Assembly (NCBI RefSeq): GCF_033118175.1 | Contig: NC_083714.1 | Coordinates: 16,492,001-16,556,000 of the forward strand | From: Dama dama | Lineage: Eukaryota; Chordata; Mammalia; Artiodactyla; Cervidae | Length of the DNA stretch: 64,000 nucleotides | Direction of reading: 5' to 3' | Shown: piece by piece, positions 1-12,800 of the stretch | Layout of the letters: every line of letters starts with the position of its first letter | Position numbering within the stretch: the first letter of the stretch is position 1 | Made by a program: the position numbers and the translations under genes | The notes under the pieces: model-generated | Database searches by the model: none | Seen by the model: the letters and a program-made list of their open reading frames with translations, nothing else | Told to the model about the DNA's origin: nothing

Positions 1-673
1 GACCAAAGGAATGGAGCAGTAGGAACCAGCCCTGCTCATCTCATGGCTCTTCCCTGCACTAGTGTTTTTGTTGTTGCTGCTGATGCTGTTGTTTAGTCAC
101 TAAGTTGAGTCTGACTCTTTTGTGACCCTATGGACTGTAGCCTGCCAGCCTCCTCTGTCCATGGGATTTCCCAGGCAAGAATACTGGAGTTGGTTGCCAT
201 GCCCTTCTCCAGAGGAATCTTCCCATTTCAGGGATGATTGAACCCATGTCTCCTGCACTGCAGGCGGATTCTTTACTGCTGAGCCACCTGGAAAGCCCAT
301 AAGTGTTTTTACCCAACCTTTAAGCTTTGGGGTAAGTGACAGGAGATGCAGCATTCTGAAGAACTGCTTGACTGTACAGCTTTCAACTGAGGATCTTTCT
401 TATTATTTTGTATGAAAGGGCACTTTGGGACTTGGAGGCTAGTGGGTACTCGCCAGCTAGATAAACATTTGATAGAATTATTGTCCTTGGTGAATTTTGT
501 AAATAGACACTGACCCACTGGTTTAAGGCAAAGTGAAAATGAATGATGAGTTAAAAAGCATACAAACACTGGGTTATATGACTGGCAAGTGGGTAGCAAC
601 TGGCCTCGTCTTAGTACTTCTTTTCAAGGCTCCCTTCCCTCCTCTTTCCCACCCTCTCCAATTCTGCCAAATC
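1..673 (-). other. LHFPL1: LHFPL1 3' untranslated region (partial, runs off the window)
   Basis: The sequence after the TGA continues on the minus strand to the window edge. I see no AATAAA or ATTAAA on the minus strand here, so the polyadenylation site should lie further left. A Bov-tA SINE occupies 70-301 in the same orientation as the gene, so the mature 3' UTR would contain it if no earlier signal is used. The extent of the UTR is inferred. Confidence 0.5.
70..301 (-). mobile_element. Bov-tA SINE in the LHFPL1 3' UTR
   Basis: On the plus strand it starts with a (TTG)n tail complement and ends with the reverse complement of the tRNA-like head (GCTGAGCCACCTGGAAAGCCC). Its 9-bp target-site duplication, AGTGTTTTT, is at 61-69 and 302-310. 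Its divergence from the family consensus suggests a moderately old copy. Confidence 0.9.
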
Positions 674-855
674 TCAAGGTTTGAGGCAGTGGTCAAACTC
701 CATGGTATAAGAATTGGTGTTCTTCATGATGCTTTCCACCAACATGACAGGCTTGGGGTTTCTTCCAGCAAAGCAAGAGAGCCAGGTGCAAATCAACATG
801 GCTGCAGCTGCGCCACCTCCAGCACAGTAATAGGCCCAGCCAAGCTGACAGGTAC
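674..855 (-). CDS. LHFPL1: LHFPL1 coding exon 3 (rest of codon 161 to stop)
   Basis: This exon encodes TCQLGWAYYC, then the glycine/alanine-rich fourth membrane segment (CAGGGAAAAMLICTW) and the cytoplasmic tail ending in DHCLKP and TGA at 676-674. The acceptor is TTTCCACAG|GTACC at 856. Splicing the leading GT to the last base of exon 2 gives glycine 161. The tail is conserved in LHFPL1, which supports the assignment over LHFPL2-5. Confidence 0.95.
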
Positions 856-3800
856 CTGTGGAAACAGGGATAGAGACATAAGGGTTAGATTGTCTTCTCA
901 TACATTCTCTTGGAGATGTTATGGTTAAAGTGAGAGTAGCAAACAGTGAATGAGACTGGACTCACTCTTTTCTCTTTCTTCCTTTGCTGATGGCTGGTAT
1001 TAGCTTTAGCAAAAGGAATGTTATTCTGTTACACGTCTGTAACAGAATGGGGGTGGTGTGGGTAGTGGCAGTGGTGGTGATGCTAATGCCAGTGATGACA
1101 AGAACAACTTGATCAAGTGTCAAGAACTATGTTAAATTCTTTAGACATAGCTCATTGATCATTATAGTAACTATAGGAGTTAGGTACTCTTATTATCCCT
1201 ACTTATTTTATACAAGAAGAGGCAACCTAGGCACAGGTTTGTGGAAAATCACACAGATAGGAAGTGGTAGAATCAGGATATAAACACTTGCTCATCCTAA
1301 ATCTGCAGCTCCGCACTTTTAACCACACTGATAGACTACACTGCATGAACTGTTTTCAAAGAACTATATCCTGTATCATGGGGAAATTTGCAGGCAAAAT
1401 CAAATTACTTGCTCCATGCCATGTGTCTCTATTCTACCTAATCTTTCAACATCCAGGGAAGAAATATGCACTGGAATCAAGGCCAAGCTTCTAAGGGGTA
1501 GTTTCAGTTTGAAAGATAATGGGAAAAGTCACCTGTTCACAAACATCCACCCCACCCATCATTTATTCTAGCACAGGTAGATTCTTTCCTTTAAAGTATT
1601 TGAATTTTTTCAGAGATCCATCAGAAAAAGTCAATGCCCATTGAAAGAGAGCTATTATATTACAAGGGATCAGAGTAATAAATAACTGCTGAAATCAAGT
1701 GCTTAAGCGAATAGGACTCCAGAAATTGGAGTAGATGCCCAGTGATACAAAATGGCAGAGGAATCCTGAGAAACAAAGTGGCTTTCACCTACATCACAGT
1801 CCTATAGAAAGCAAGTCCTGACTATAGTCAGTCAGTGGTGATGTCAAGACTGATTTTCAGGGCAATTTACATTTTTTAATTGAGGTATAGTTGATTTACA
1901 AGACTATATTAGTTTTACATGTACAGCATTGTGATTCAGTACTTTTACAAATTATAGTGTTAGTCACTCAGTCATGTTCAACTCTTTGAGACCCTATGGA
2001 CTATAGCCCATCAGGCTTCTCTGTCCATGGCATTCTCCAGGCAAGAATACTGGAGTGGGTTGCCATTCCCTTCTCCAGGGTATCTTCCTAACTCAGGGAT
2101 CAAACCCAAACCCAGGGATTGAACCCAGGTCTCCCGCATTGCAGGCAGATTCTTTACCACCTGAGCCAGGGAAGCTCTTACAGATTATACTTCCATTAAA
2201 AGTTATAATTATAAGGCAATGGCTATAACTCACTGTGCTATACAATATATCCTTGTTACTTCTCTATTTTATACACAGTAGTGTGTATCTCTTAATCCCA
2301 TACCCCTATCTTGTCACTCCCCCCTTTCCTAGTCCCACTGGTAATGAAGTTTCTATTCCATATCTGTGAATCTGTTTCTATTTTGCCATATACATTCATT
2401 TGTATTATATTTTTAAATTCCACATATAAGTGATATCATGCCATATTTGTCTTTCTGTTTGACAAATCACTAAGCATAATATTCTCTAGATCCATTCATA
2501 TAGCTGCAAATGGCAGAATTACATTATCAATATTTTTATGACAGAGTAATAGTCCATTGCATTGGATTGGCCAAAATGTTTGTTTGAGTTTTTCCATAAC
2601 ATCATATGGAACAACCTGAACAAACTTTTTGGCAAACCATTCCTCTCCACAAATATATATACACCACATCTTCTTTATCCTTTCATCTGTTGATGGACAT
2701 TTGGGTTGCTTTCATATGCTGTTTATTGTAAATAGTGCTGTTATGAACATTGGGGTGCATGTATCTTTTTGAATTAGTGTTTTCATGTTTTCCTGATATA
2801 TATACAGGAGTGGAATTGCTAGATCATACAGTCATTTTTTGAGGACTCTCCAAACAGTTTTCCATAGTGTCTACAGCAATTGGTATTCCCACCAACAGTG
2901 TACAGTGTTCCCTTTTCTCCATGTCCTCACCAACATTTGTTATTTGTAGACTTTTTGATTATAACCATTCTAACAAGTGTGAGGTGATGTCTCACTGGTT
3001 TGACTTGAATTTCTGATAATTAGTAATATTGAGTACCTTTTCATGTACCTGTTGGCCATCTGTATATCTTCTTTGGGAAAATCTCTATTCCTATCTTCTG
3101 TCCAATTTTAAATTGGTTGTTTGTTTTAACAATATTAAGTTGTATGAGCTATTTTTTTTAATATTTTGGGTATTAATCATAGTAGGTCATGTTATTTGCA
3201 AGCATTTTCCTTCATTTCACAGGTTCTATTTTTATTTTGTTGATAGTTTCCTTTGCTGTGCAAAAGCTTTTAAGTTTAATTAGGTTCCATTTGCTTATTT
3301 TTGCTTTTATTTCTTTTGCCTTGGAAGACAGATACCCAAAAAAGGCATTACTACAATTTATGTCAAAGAGTGTTCTGCTGATGTTCTTTCCTACGAATTT
3401 TGTGGTTTCAGGTTCTTACATTTAGATTCTTGATCCATTTTGAGTTTATTTTTTTATTTTTTTTTCCATTTATTTTTATTAGTTGGAGGCTAATTACTTT
3501 ACAATATTGTAGTGGTTTTTGCCATACATTGACATGAATCAGCCATGGATTTACATGTATTCCCCATCCCGATCCCCTCTCCCGCCTCCCTCTCCATCCC
3601 ATCCCTCTGGGTCTTCCCAGTGCACCAGCCCTGAGCACTTGTCTCATGCATCCAACCTGGGCTGGTGATCTGTTTCACCCTTGATAGTATACTTGTTTCA
3701 ATGCTGTTCTCTCTGAACATCCCACCCTCGCCTTCTTCCACAGAGCCCAAAAGTCTGTTCTGTACATCTGTGACTCTTTTTCTGTTTTGTTATCATTACC

Positions 3801-6800
3801 ATCTTTCTAAATTCCATATATATGCATTAGTATACTGTATTGGTGTTTATCTTTCTGGCTTACTTCACTCTGTATCATGTGCTCCAGTTTCATCCATCTC
3901 ATTAGAACTGATTCAAATGAATTCTTTTTAATGGCTGAGTAATATTCCACAGTGTATATGTACCACAGCTTCCTTATCCATTCGTCTGCTGATGGGCATC
4001 TAGGTTGTTTCCATGTCCTGGCTATTTTAAACAGTGCTGCGATGAACACTGGGGTACACGTGTCTCTTTCAGATCTGGTTTCCTCGGTGTGTATGCCCAG
4101 AAGTGGGATTGCTGGGTCATATGGCAGTTCTATTTCCAGTTTTTTAAGAAATCTCCACACTCTTCTCCATAGTGGCTGTACTAGTTTGCATTCCCACCAA
4201 CAGTGTAAGAGGGTTCCTTTTTCTCCACACCCTCTCCAACATTTATTGCTTGTAGACTTTTGGATAGCAGCCATTCTGACTGGCGTGTAATGGTACCTCA
4301 TTGAGGTTTTGATTTGCATTTCTCTGATAATGAGTGATGTTGAGCATCTTTTCACGTGTTTGTTAGCTATTTGTATGTTTTCTTTGGAGAAATCTCTGTT
4401 TAGTTCTTTGGCCCATTTTTTGATTGGGTCATTTATTTTTCTGGAATTGAGTTGCAGGAGTTGCTTGTATACTTTTGAGATTAATCCTTTGTCTGTTTCT
4501 TCATTTGCTATTATTTTCTCCCATTCTGAGGGCTGTCTTTTCACCTTACTTATAGTTTCCTTTGTTGTGCAAAAGCTTTTAAGTTTCATTAAGTCCCATT
4601 TGTTTAGTTTTGCTTTTATTTCCAATATTCTGGGAGGTGGGTCATAGAGGATCTTGCTGTGATTTATGTCAGTGTTTTGCCTATGTTCTCCTCTAGGAGT
4701 TTTATAGTTTCTGGTCTTACGTTTAGATCTTTAATCCATTTTGAGTTTATTTTTGTGTATGGTGTTAGAAAGTGTTCTAGTTTCATTCTTTTACAAGTGG
4801 TTGACCAGTTTTCCCAGCACCACTTGTTAAAGAGGTTGTCTTTTTTCCATTGTATATTCTTGCCTCCTTTGTCGAAGATAAGATGTCCATAGGTACGTGG
4901 ATTTATCTCTGGACTTTCTATTTTGTTCCATTGATCTATATTTCTGTCTTTGGGCCAGTACGATACTGTCATTTTGAGTTTATTTTTGTATGTGGTATGA
5001 GGAAATCTTATGGTTTTATATGTAGCTGTCCAATTTTTCCAGCATCACTTATTGGAAAGACTATTTTTTCTCCATTGTATATTCCTGCCTCCTTTGTCAC
5101 AAATTAATTGACTATAGTGTGTAGGTTTATTTCTGGGCACTCTATTCTGTTCTATTAATCTGTCTGTCTGTTTTTGTGCCAGTACTATGCTATTTTGATT
5201 AATGTAGCTTTGTAGATTAGTCTGAAATCTGGGAGGGTTATATCTCCAGTTGTTCTTTTTTTTTTTTCTTTTTCTTTTTTTTTTCAGTTGTTCTTTTTTT
5301 CTCAAGATTGCTTTGGCAATTTTGAGTATTTTGTGGTTCTACACAAATTTTAGGATTATGTGTTCTAGCTTGGTGACAAACATTATGAGTATTTTATTAA
5401 GGCTAGGGTTTTAATATTTAGTATTTTAATAGGGATTACATTAAATCTGTAGATTTATTTCTTTCTGTTGTATAGCTGTTTTAGCAATATTAAGTCTCCT
5501 AATCCAAGAGCATGAGCTAGCTTTTCCATTTCTTTGTATAATCTTCAGTTTCCTTCATCAGTGTTTTACAGCTTTCAGAATATAGGTTTTTCACCTTTGG
5601 TTAAGTCTGTTCCTAAGAATTTTATTCTTTTTGATGCAATTTTAAAATGGATTTTTTAACTTTATTTTTCTGATAGTTCATTAACAATGTATAGGAAAGC
5701 AATAGACTTCCATATATTAATCTTATATCCTGCAATGTTACAGAATTCATTTATTAGTTCTAATAGTTTTCTGGTGAATACTTTAGGTTTATTTATATGT
5801 TGTATTGTGTCATCTGTAAAAAGTGACAGTTTTACTTCTTCATTTCAATTTGGATGCTTTTTCTTTTTCTTGTCTGATTACTATAGCTAATACTTCCAAT
5901 ATTCAATATGTTAAATAGAAATGGCAAGATTGGGCATCACTGTCATCTTCCTGAATTTAGAGGAAAGGATTTCAGCTTTTCACTGTTGAGTGAGCATAAG
6001 TTAGCTGTGGGTTTGCTATCACTGGTCTATATTATACTCAGATACATTCACTCTATACCCACTGTGATAAGGGTTTTTATTATGAATGGATATTGAATTT
6101 TGTCAAAAAATTTTTCCTGCATCTATTAATCATGTGATAATCATGTGATTTTTATCCTTTCTTTTATTAATCTGTGTATCACATTGATTGATTTGTAAAT
6201 ACTGAAGCATTCTTGCTTCCCTGGAATAAACCCCACTTGATCATGGTATATGATACTTTTTATATTTTGTTGAATATGGTTTGCTAATATTTTGTTGAGG
6301 ATATTTTCATCTATGTTCATCAAACATATTGGCCTGTAATTTTCTGTTTTTGCAGTATCTTTGTTTGCTTTTGGTATAAGAGTAATGGTAAAGTGAAAGT
6401 GTTAGTTGTTCAGTTGTGTCTGATTCTTTGCAACCCCATGGACTGTAGCTCGCCAGGATCCTCTATCCATGGAATGCTCCAAGCAAGAATACTGGAGTAG
6501 GTAGCCATTCCCTTCTCCAGGGGATCTTCTGGACCCAGAGATCAAACCTGGATCTCTTGCATTGCAGGTGGATTCTTTACCATCTGAGACACCAGGGAAG
6601 AGTAATGGTGCCCTCATAGAATAAATCTGGGAGTGTTCCCTTCTCTTCATTTTTTTTAATAGTTTCAGAAGGGTAAGTATCATCTTATCTTCATATGTTT
6701 GATAGAATTCCCATGTGAAGCCATCTAGTTCTGGACTTTTGTTTACAGGGAGTATTTTTGAAATTACAAATTCAATTTGACTACTAGTGATAAGTTGGTT

Positions 6801-9800
6801 CAAATTATCTATTTCTCTTTGATCCAATGTTGGCAGAGTGTATGTTTCTAGAAATTTTCTTTCTTCTAATCTGCCTAATTTGTTGGCATATAACTATTCC
6901 TAGTGTTCTCATTATTTTTTGTATCTCTGTGGTAGCAGTTGTTATTTCTCCTCTTTCATTTCTTATTTTGTTTATTTGGGCCTTCTCTCTTTTCTTATTG
7001 GTGATGCTGGGTGAATGTTTATCAATTTTGTTTATCTTTTTAAAAAACAGGTCTTGGTTTCATTGATCTTTTCTATTTTTTTATCTTTATTTTCTCTCTG
7101 ATATTTATTATTTTCTTTCTTCTACTGACTTTGGTTATTTTGTTCTTTGTTTTCTAATTCCTTTAGGTGGTAGATTAGGTTGTTTATTCAAGATTTTTTT
7201 TCTTGAGGAAGGCTTTTGTTGTTATAAACTTCCCTCTTAGAACTGCCTTTGCTGAATCTCATAGATTTCGATGTGTTATGTTTCAATTTCCATTTGTCTT
7301 AAGTATTTTCTGATTTCCTCTTTGGTTTCTTCATTGACTCATTGATTTTTTAGTAGCATGTTGTTTCACTTCCATGTGTTTGGGCTGGAAATGGAGAGGC
7401 TAGAGCTGGAGCCAGTGTGAGGTGGGACTTCTGCTCAGTGGCTGTGACCACCCTATCACAGATTTGATCTGATCCCATGTTGCTGGAGGAAAAGCTCTGA
7501 AGTCTGAGTTCAGGTTGGCTCTGTTGCCTTTATGCATGTATTTTCCCTTCTCCCTAAACCAGGACCCTTGTCCCAGAGATGGGGAGTGCTAAAGTAAGGG
7601 GGCCTCATGCAGGCTCTCTGCTCAAGTCATCTGCAGACAGTGATCCAGACTGTCTCCAATAAACTGCCTATAAGGGTGCCTGCAACTGTTTCCTCTCTGC
7701 TCAAAGCCTCAGATGCAAGTTCCCTTTGTTCCTCATAGCTGACTACTGCTCAAGCCTCTGCCACCCATGCTACCATGCCACATCATAAGGCAGGCAGGGC
7801 CCATGTGAACTCTCACTGTAAATTGGGGATTGAGCTATAGTGGAATGGCTACCCTCAGAGGTCTAGGCTGCTTCTGATACACTGCTTGAATAAGCACCCA
7901 TGATAACCACTGCTATTCTACCGAGACTTTGCCCAAGGACCTGATCACCTCTGTATCCCGTGGTTAACTAGTCTTCTCCTTGGTTGTGGCTGCCCCAGAT
8001 TCAGTGCTGCATTGTGATGTGGAGTGAGTAGGGCTGGAGCATTTCCTTGGTTTGGGCTGGGGCACAGCAAGGCAGTCATGGGAAACTGGGCAGTCACCAG
8101 AAAAGAGCTCTCTATGCCCTGCCTAGGGAGCAAGCAAGCATGTGTACACAAGCACATAAGCAGAGTCCAGGCTTCCCACAGCCCCACTCCACCACCCCCC
8201 GATAATCCCTGTGGTTTTCCAATCAGCCAAAATGGCTTGTCTCCTATACATAGGACCCCAGGACGATAACTCTCACTGTCTCCATCCTTGCATTGTCCCT
8301 TTTCCTATGAGTCCCCTTTTCTTCCTTCCTATCAAATTACATATGTATCTTTCACATAGACTTGCTTGTGCAGGAGTCCTTCTGCCAGTTTCCAGAAGAC
8401 TTTCAGTGAGACTTGTTCCACGCATAGATACATTTTTTGATGTTTGTGTGGGGAGGATGTGGTCCCCAAGTCCTCTCACTCCACCATCTTGATTGCTCTC
8501 CCCTCATGACAATTTATTTTTCAATAACCAATTATTTCTCTTCACATGGTTCCCACTGACCCTTAATTTTCCTTGTTTTAATTGTCTGGTTGGCATATAT
8601 ATAAAGAGTCTAAGATGCCCCCAAGTTAGGCTGCTTTGCTTTTCCATTATGGCCAGGCTAATTTATCCCTAATTTCCCACGTTAGAAATAATCTTTCTAC
8701 CACCAAGGCATCACTCATGCTGTCTCTCTTGCTATGAAGAGCTTTTCCTTTTATTCACCAATTCATATCTTCCTAAGAATACTCTTCAGGATTCAGCACC
8801 TCCAGGAAATCTTCCCTGGCTAACCCCAGTGAACTCAAGTCACCTCAACCAAGTAGCCCTCCAGGAATTTATCTATATACCACTTACATGAGTGTACCTG
8901 TTAGATAAAATGTTGGAATGAAGATTTTCATATCATGTATTTTTCATTTACTCTTTACCTCCTTCCAGATTGTTGGCTCAATAGAATAAATGTATTTGTT
9001 TCTTTTTTGATAATGCCCCCCATGCTCTGTCAACAGTGGATGCTCAGTATGATTTAGCCTAACAATACTTCAAAGATAGATATATTTGCATTTTCAACCC
9101 TCAACACCCAAAACTATGACTTAAATTTTGAATTAAAATGACAAAATCAGCTATTCTATTTGTTTCTGGAATGTGCTATAAGGCATATGCGTATTCTGTT
9201 CCTTTTGCCTAAAATGCTTATTGCATGTGCATACATACATATACACTTCCCACCACTCTGTGTGGTCAATGTTCAACCATTCTTCAAAGCTCAACTCTGG
9301 ATATGAAATAGAAGAAAGGAATCCAACTTCTTGAGTAACCGCAACATGAACAATGACAGTAGAACTCTGGGAAGAGTAAAGTGAAAAATACCATCTTGAG
9401 GCAAGCAGACAATAGATCTGGATCCTCCACTCCAACCTTATCACACCTTCCTTTAGACACTCAATTTTCAGTCACTCAGTCACTCAGTAAAAGTAGGAGG
9501 TTTTATATGTTTTGGGTTTCACAGAGTGAAAATTCCATAGAAGGGCAAACCTTCCAGTTTTGCCATCTTTACAAGGAAGGCTATATATAGGCTATATTGT
9601 ACCTACTTCACAGACAGGAATGTGAGGCTCAGTTTAAAGCCTTTGGAAACTCTCTCAGAAGCAGCAGGTACAGGTAGGGATCCAGATCAAGTATCTTTGC
9701 TTTCAGTCTGGTTCTCTGCCCTCTACTGTTTTTCTCATCCTCCCAAAAGCCATTTGCCTCTTACAGGACCCTTAATCTGTAAGCCCTACAGAGGGGGATC

Positions 9801-12800
9801 CTGTGTCAATTTGCAATAGACTCACTCACCAGAGCTTCTTTCCTAACCTCTCAAATGAAAATCCCCTGTGCTCACATGACAGAGTAGGCAGGAGCCAGCT
9901 TTGTGAGGAGGGGCCACTGTCGGAGACTTTCCTCCTCTCTGCAATGCTCCCAATCTAGTCTAGACAGGCATCAGAAGTCTCAAGCTGCTGCTTCAGTTTC
10001 CTGTCTGGTCACCCCCACCCCCATTGGAGGGGCAGAGCTTTTTCTATTAGGTACATGCACCCTGGGGCCAGGGAAAGACTTGTTTCTGTAAATGAAAGGA
10101 ATAAATGCATAGCATGCCATTACTCCAAAGCCCTAAGCAGGAAGAAAGCTGACAGTGGGCAGCTCCAGAGTGAAGAGCTAGCTAGAAAGGTCTTAATAAA
10201 CCTTATTGAAGCCAAGTCAGAACCAGGTATCCCTGAGCTAAAAGCCAACACCAAAGTGCCCCCATTGCCACCCGAAGTGCACAATTTCCTCTCACAGAGA
10301 TGCCAGTTAAGCCGCTGAACAGCATCTAAGCCCAAGGCTGCTATCACACAGGAAATCAAAGAGAAATAGAGGAAATATATCTCCTATCCAATCCTCTCCC
10401 CCAACCCTACCTGTTATCTACCTGAGAGAACAGAGAGGTTACAACATTAGCATTGCAAATGGGGGGAAAAGAGCAAACCTTTTAAGAACTACATTTCCAA
10501 GTTGAGAGCTGCTGTCATTATTCACATACTCCACAGAAAGCTTGGACACTGGTCTCATGGCCTACAGAGGAACTCGTGTTTTCTGTGGAAGGATGCAAAA
10601 GTAGGAAGCCGTGGGAATAAGCTACCACACTTTACCTCCAATCACCTTTTAGTGAAGCCCCATGGAACATCACCAATCCCTAAATTCTATTTCTTGAAAT
10701 ACAGTTGATCCTTCTATTCATCTGACAAATATTTATCAAGTATCTACTATGTGCCATACATTTTGAATACATCACCTCATTTGATTCTCACAACAGCCAT
10801 GATTATTTCCATTTAGAGCTGAAGATTTAGTAATCTCAGAAACTTAATTACTTTACCAACTTACATGTATCAGAGTTGAAATTTGAATGCCAGGACTAAG
10901 TCCATGGTTATCCATTTCAACCAGGCCAAGAGAGTGGAATCAACAATACAAGTTATTATGGTCCAAGTTTTTTTTTTTTTTTTCAAAGTCTTTTTTTTTT
11001 ATTATTATTATTATTTTTTTTTCCAGTGGGTTTTGTCATACATTGATATGAATCAGCCATGGATTTACATGTTATGGTCCAAGTTTTATGAGAAAGTATG
11101 ATACCTTTGGGCTTCCCAGGTGGCGCTAGTGGTAAAGAACCCACCTGCCAATGCAAGAGATGAAGGAGACTCAGGTTCAATCCCTGAGTCAGGAAGAACC
11201 CCTGGAGGAGGGTATGGCAACCCACTCCAGTATTCTTTCCTGTAGAATCCCATGGAGAGAGGAGCCTGGCCGGCTGTGGTCCATAGGGTCACAAAGAGTC
11301 GGACACAACTGACGCAACTTAGCACACACGCATGCATGATACCTTCAGCTAGTTAATTCACTGTTCTTGGTCTCAATTTCCTTTTTCTAAAGTGAAGGGA
11401 ATTTTACTAAAGACATTTCTATAAAGGCAGCTTTCAATTCAAATTTTCCATTCTATTATGAACATGATAAATGCTTTGAGAGACATACAAGTAAAAAATG
11501 TACGTAATATCCAGGGAAAGAATTACTTGTAACTGAGAGGATTTAGGTTCAAGTAGGGTTTTATAGAGTAGCTAGCATTTTAACCAGACTTTAGTCATGG
11601 GAAGGGGGCATTCTGGGTAGGGGGAGAGGTTGGTGTGAGCAAAGTTATACAAGTGAGAATGCAGACCACATGGTTCAGAAACAGCACTCCATTCAGAGTC
11701 ATTTCAGAAAAGAAGCTGTAGATGGCAAATAATGAGCTGAATCTAGACAAGGAAGGATCATGACTCTGTCATCTTTCCCACCATGAGTGGAGAACAATGG
11801 TAATTTCTGATCAGATAATGATATGATAGAACAAAGTTTCTCATCCTTGGCAACATTGACAGTTTAGGCCAAAGAATTCTTTGTCGTAATGGGGGTGGGT
11901 AGTGTTGTTCTGTGAATTGTAACACTCTGGCCTCTACCTACTAGATGTCTACAACTTATCCCTGCTCCACTGAACTGTGAAAAACAAAAATACTGACAGA
12001 CTTGGCTATGTCCCCAGGGTGGAGGTATTAAGAACCACTGAGTTAGAAGTACAGTTTGGGAGATTAAGCTAAAAGCTCTATGTAAAAGGGATTGGAAGTT
12101 CCTGTGCTATAGGCAGAGACCAGTTAACCAGAGGTCACAGATGCTGTGACACATCCAACAATATGCAAAGCAGCCTCCCACCACAAAAAATGATCTGGAC
12201 AAAAATGTTCATATTTTCAAGATTGAGCAACTGTCATTGAGGCAAACACCACATATTTATACTTTGCATTATCTCCAAAATGAATCTTGATGACTGAAAG
12301 ATTATCCCAGCAGAATGGATTCTTCTTCCTTAAGAACAGCTATGCATGGTTCCTCACTGACCTGGCAAACTGGCTGAAACTGGGGCCTAGTCAGCCTTGA
12401 GCATTCTAGTGTGCTAGCCCAGGGAAGCTGGGGAAGGTCAAGGAGAGAGATCTCATAACGTATTGAGAAGGAACTACTGATTCCCTGAGAGTCAAGAAAC
12501 TGGAGTCTTTGAAGAAATCTCTTACCCCTACAGGATCTCAGCTCTCTCACCCTTAAAATGGAAGAAAATAATTAAGTATCTTTGTAAAGATAGAGCAATA
12601 GGATGAATTTTTGAGATCTCCTTCAGAAATAGCCAGGCTCACAGGTGCCTAGCCTTTCAGATTGAATGCATGGACTGAACCTGCATGCTGGAATTGTTCA
12701 AGGACCTGTGTCCCCAGAAAATACTGCAGTGAGCTGACATCACACCTGGGGATTGTGTCTACATACATGCATAGTTATCTGTTATAAGACAGACTGGGTG

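Larger units (their letters stand above)
1871..3453 (-). mobile_element. L1M-type LINE, 3' part (interrupted by a younger L1)
   Basis: On the plus strand it begins with the complement of an L1 3' UTR (ttaattgaggtatagttgatttac) and continues through ORF2 C-terminal sequence in reverse (the atccatt...gatggacatttgggttg block). It is broken by a SINE (1957-2177), a mariner MITE (2561-2640) and the L1_BT insertion at 3454. The element resumes at 4971. Confidence 0.85.
4971..7380 (-). mobile_element. L1M-type LINE, ORF2 part (continuation of the element at 1871)
   Basis: Reverse-oriented ORF2 sequence continues straight after the nested L1, with fragments such as NEYKISWTKY-like, DQVGFIPG (6141-6323) and KSPELDGFTWEFYQTY (6402-6827). 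Stops and frameshifts are numerous. A SINE interrupts it at 6391-6597. Homology fades near 7380, in the N-terminal ORF2 region. Confidence 0.85.

Noticed and set aside
533..928. 131-codon plus-strand frame at the left end
   Set aside because: It is antisense to LHFPL1 exon 3; composition and lack of homology mark it as a shadow.
11108..11180. tRNA-like heads of the SINEs as tRNA genes
   Set aside because: Bov-tA derives from a tRNA, but the heads here have mutated stems and are followed by SINE body; none looks like a functional tRNA.
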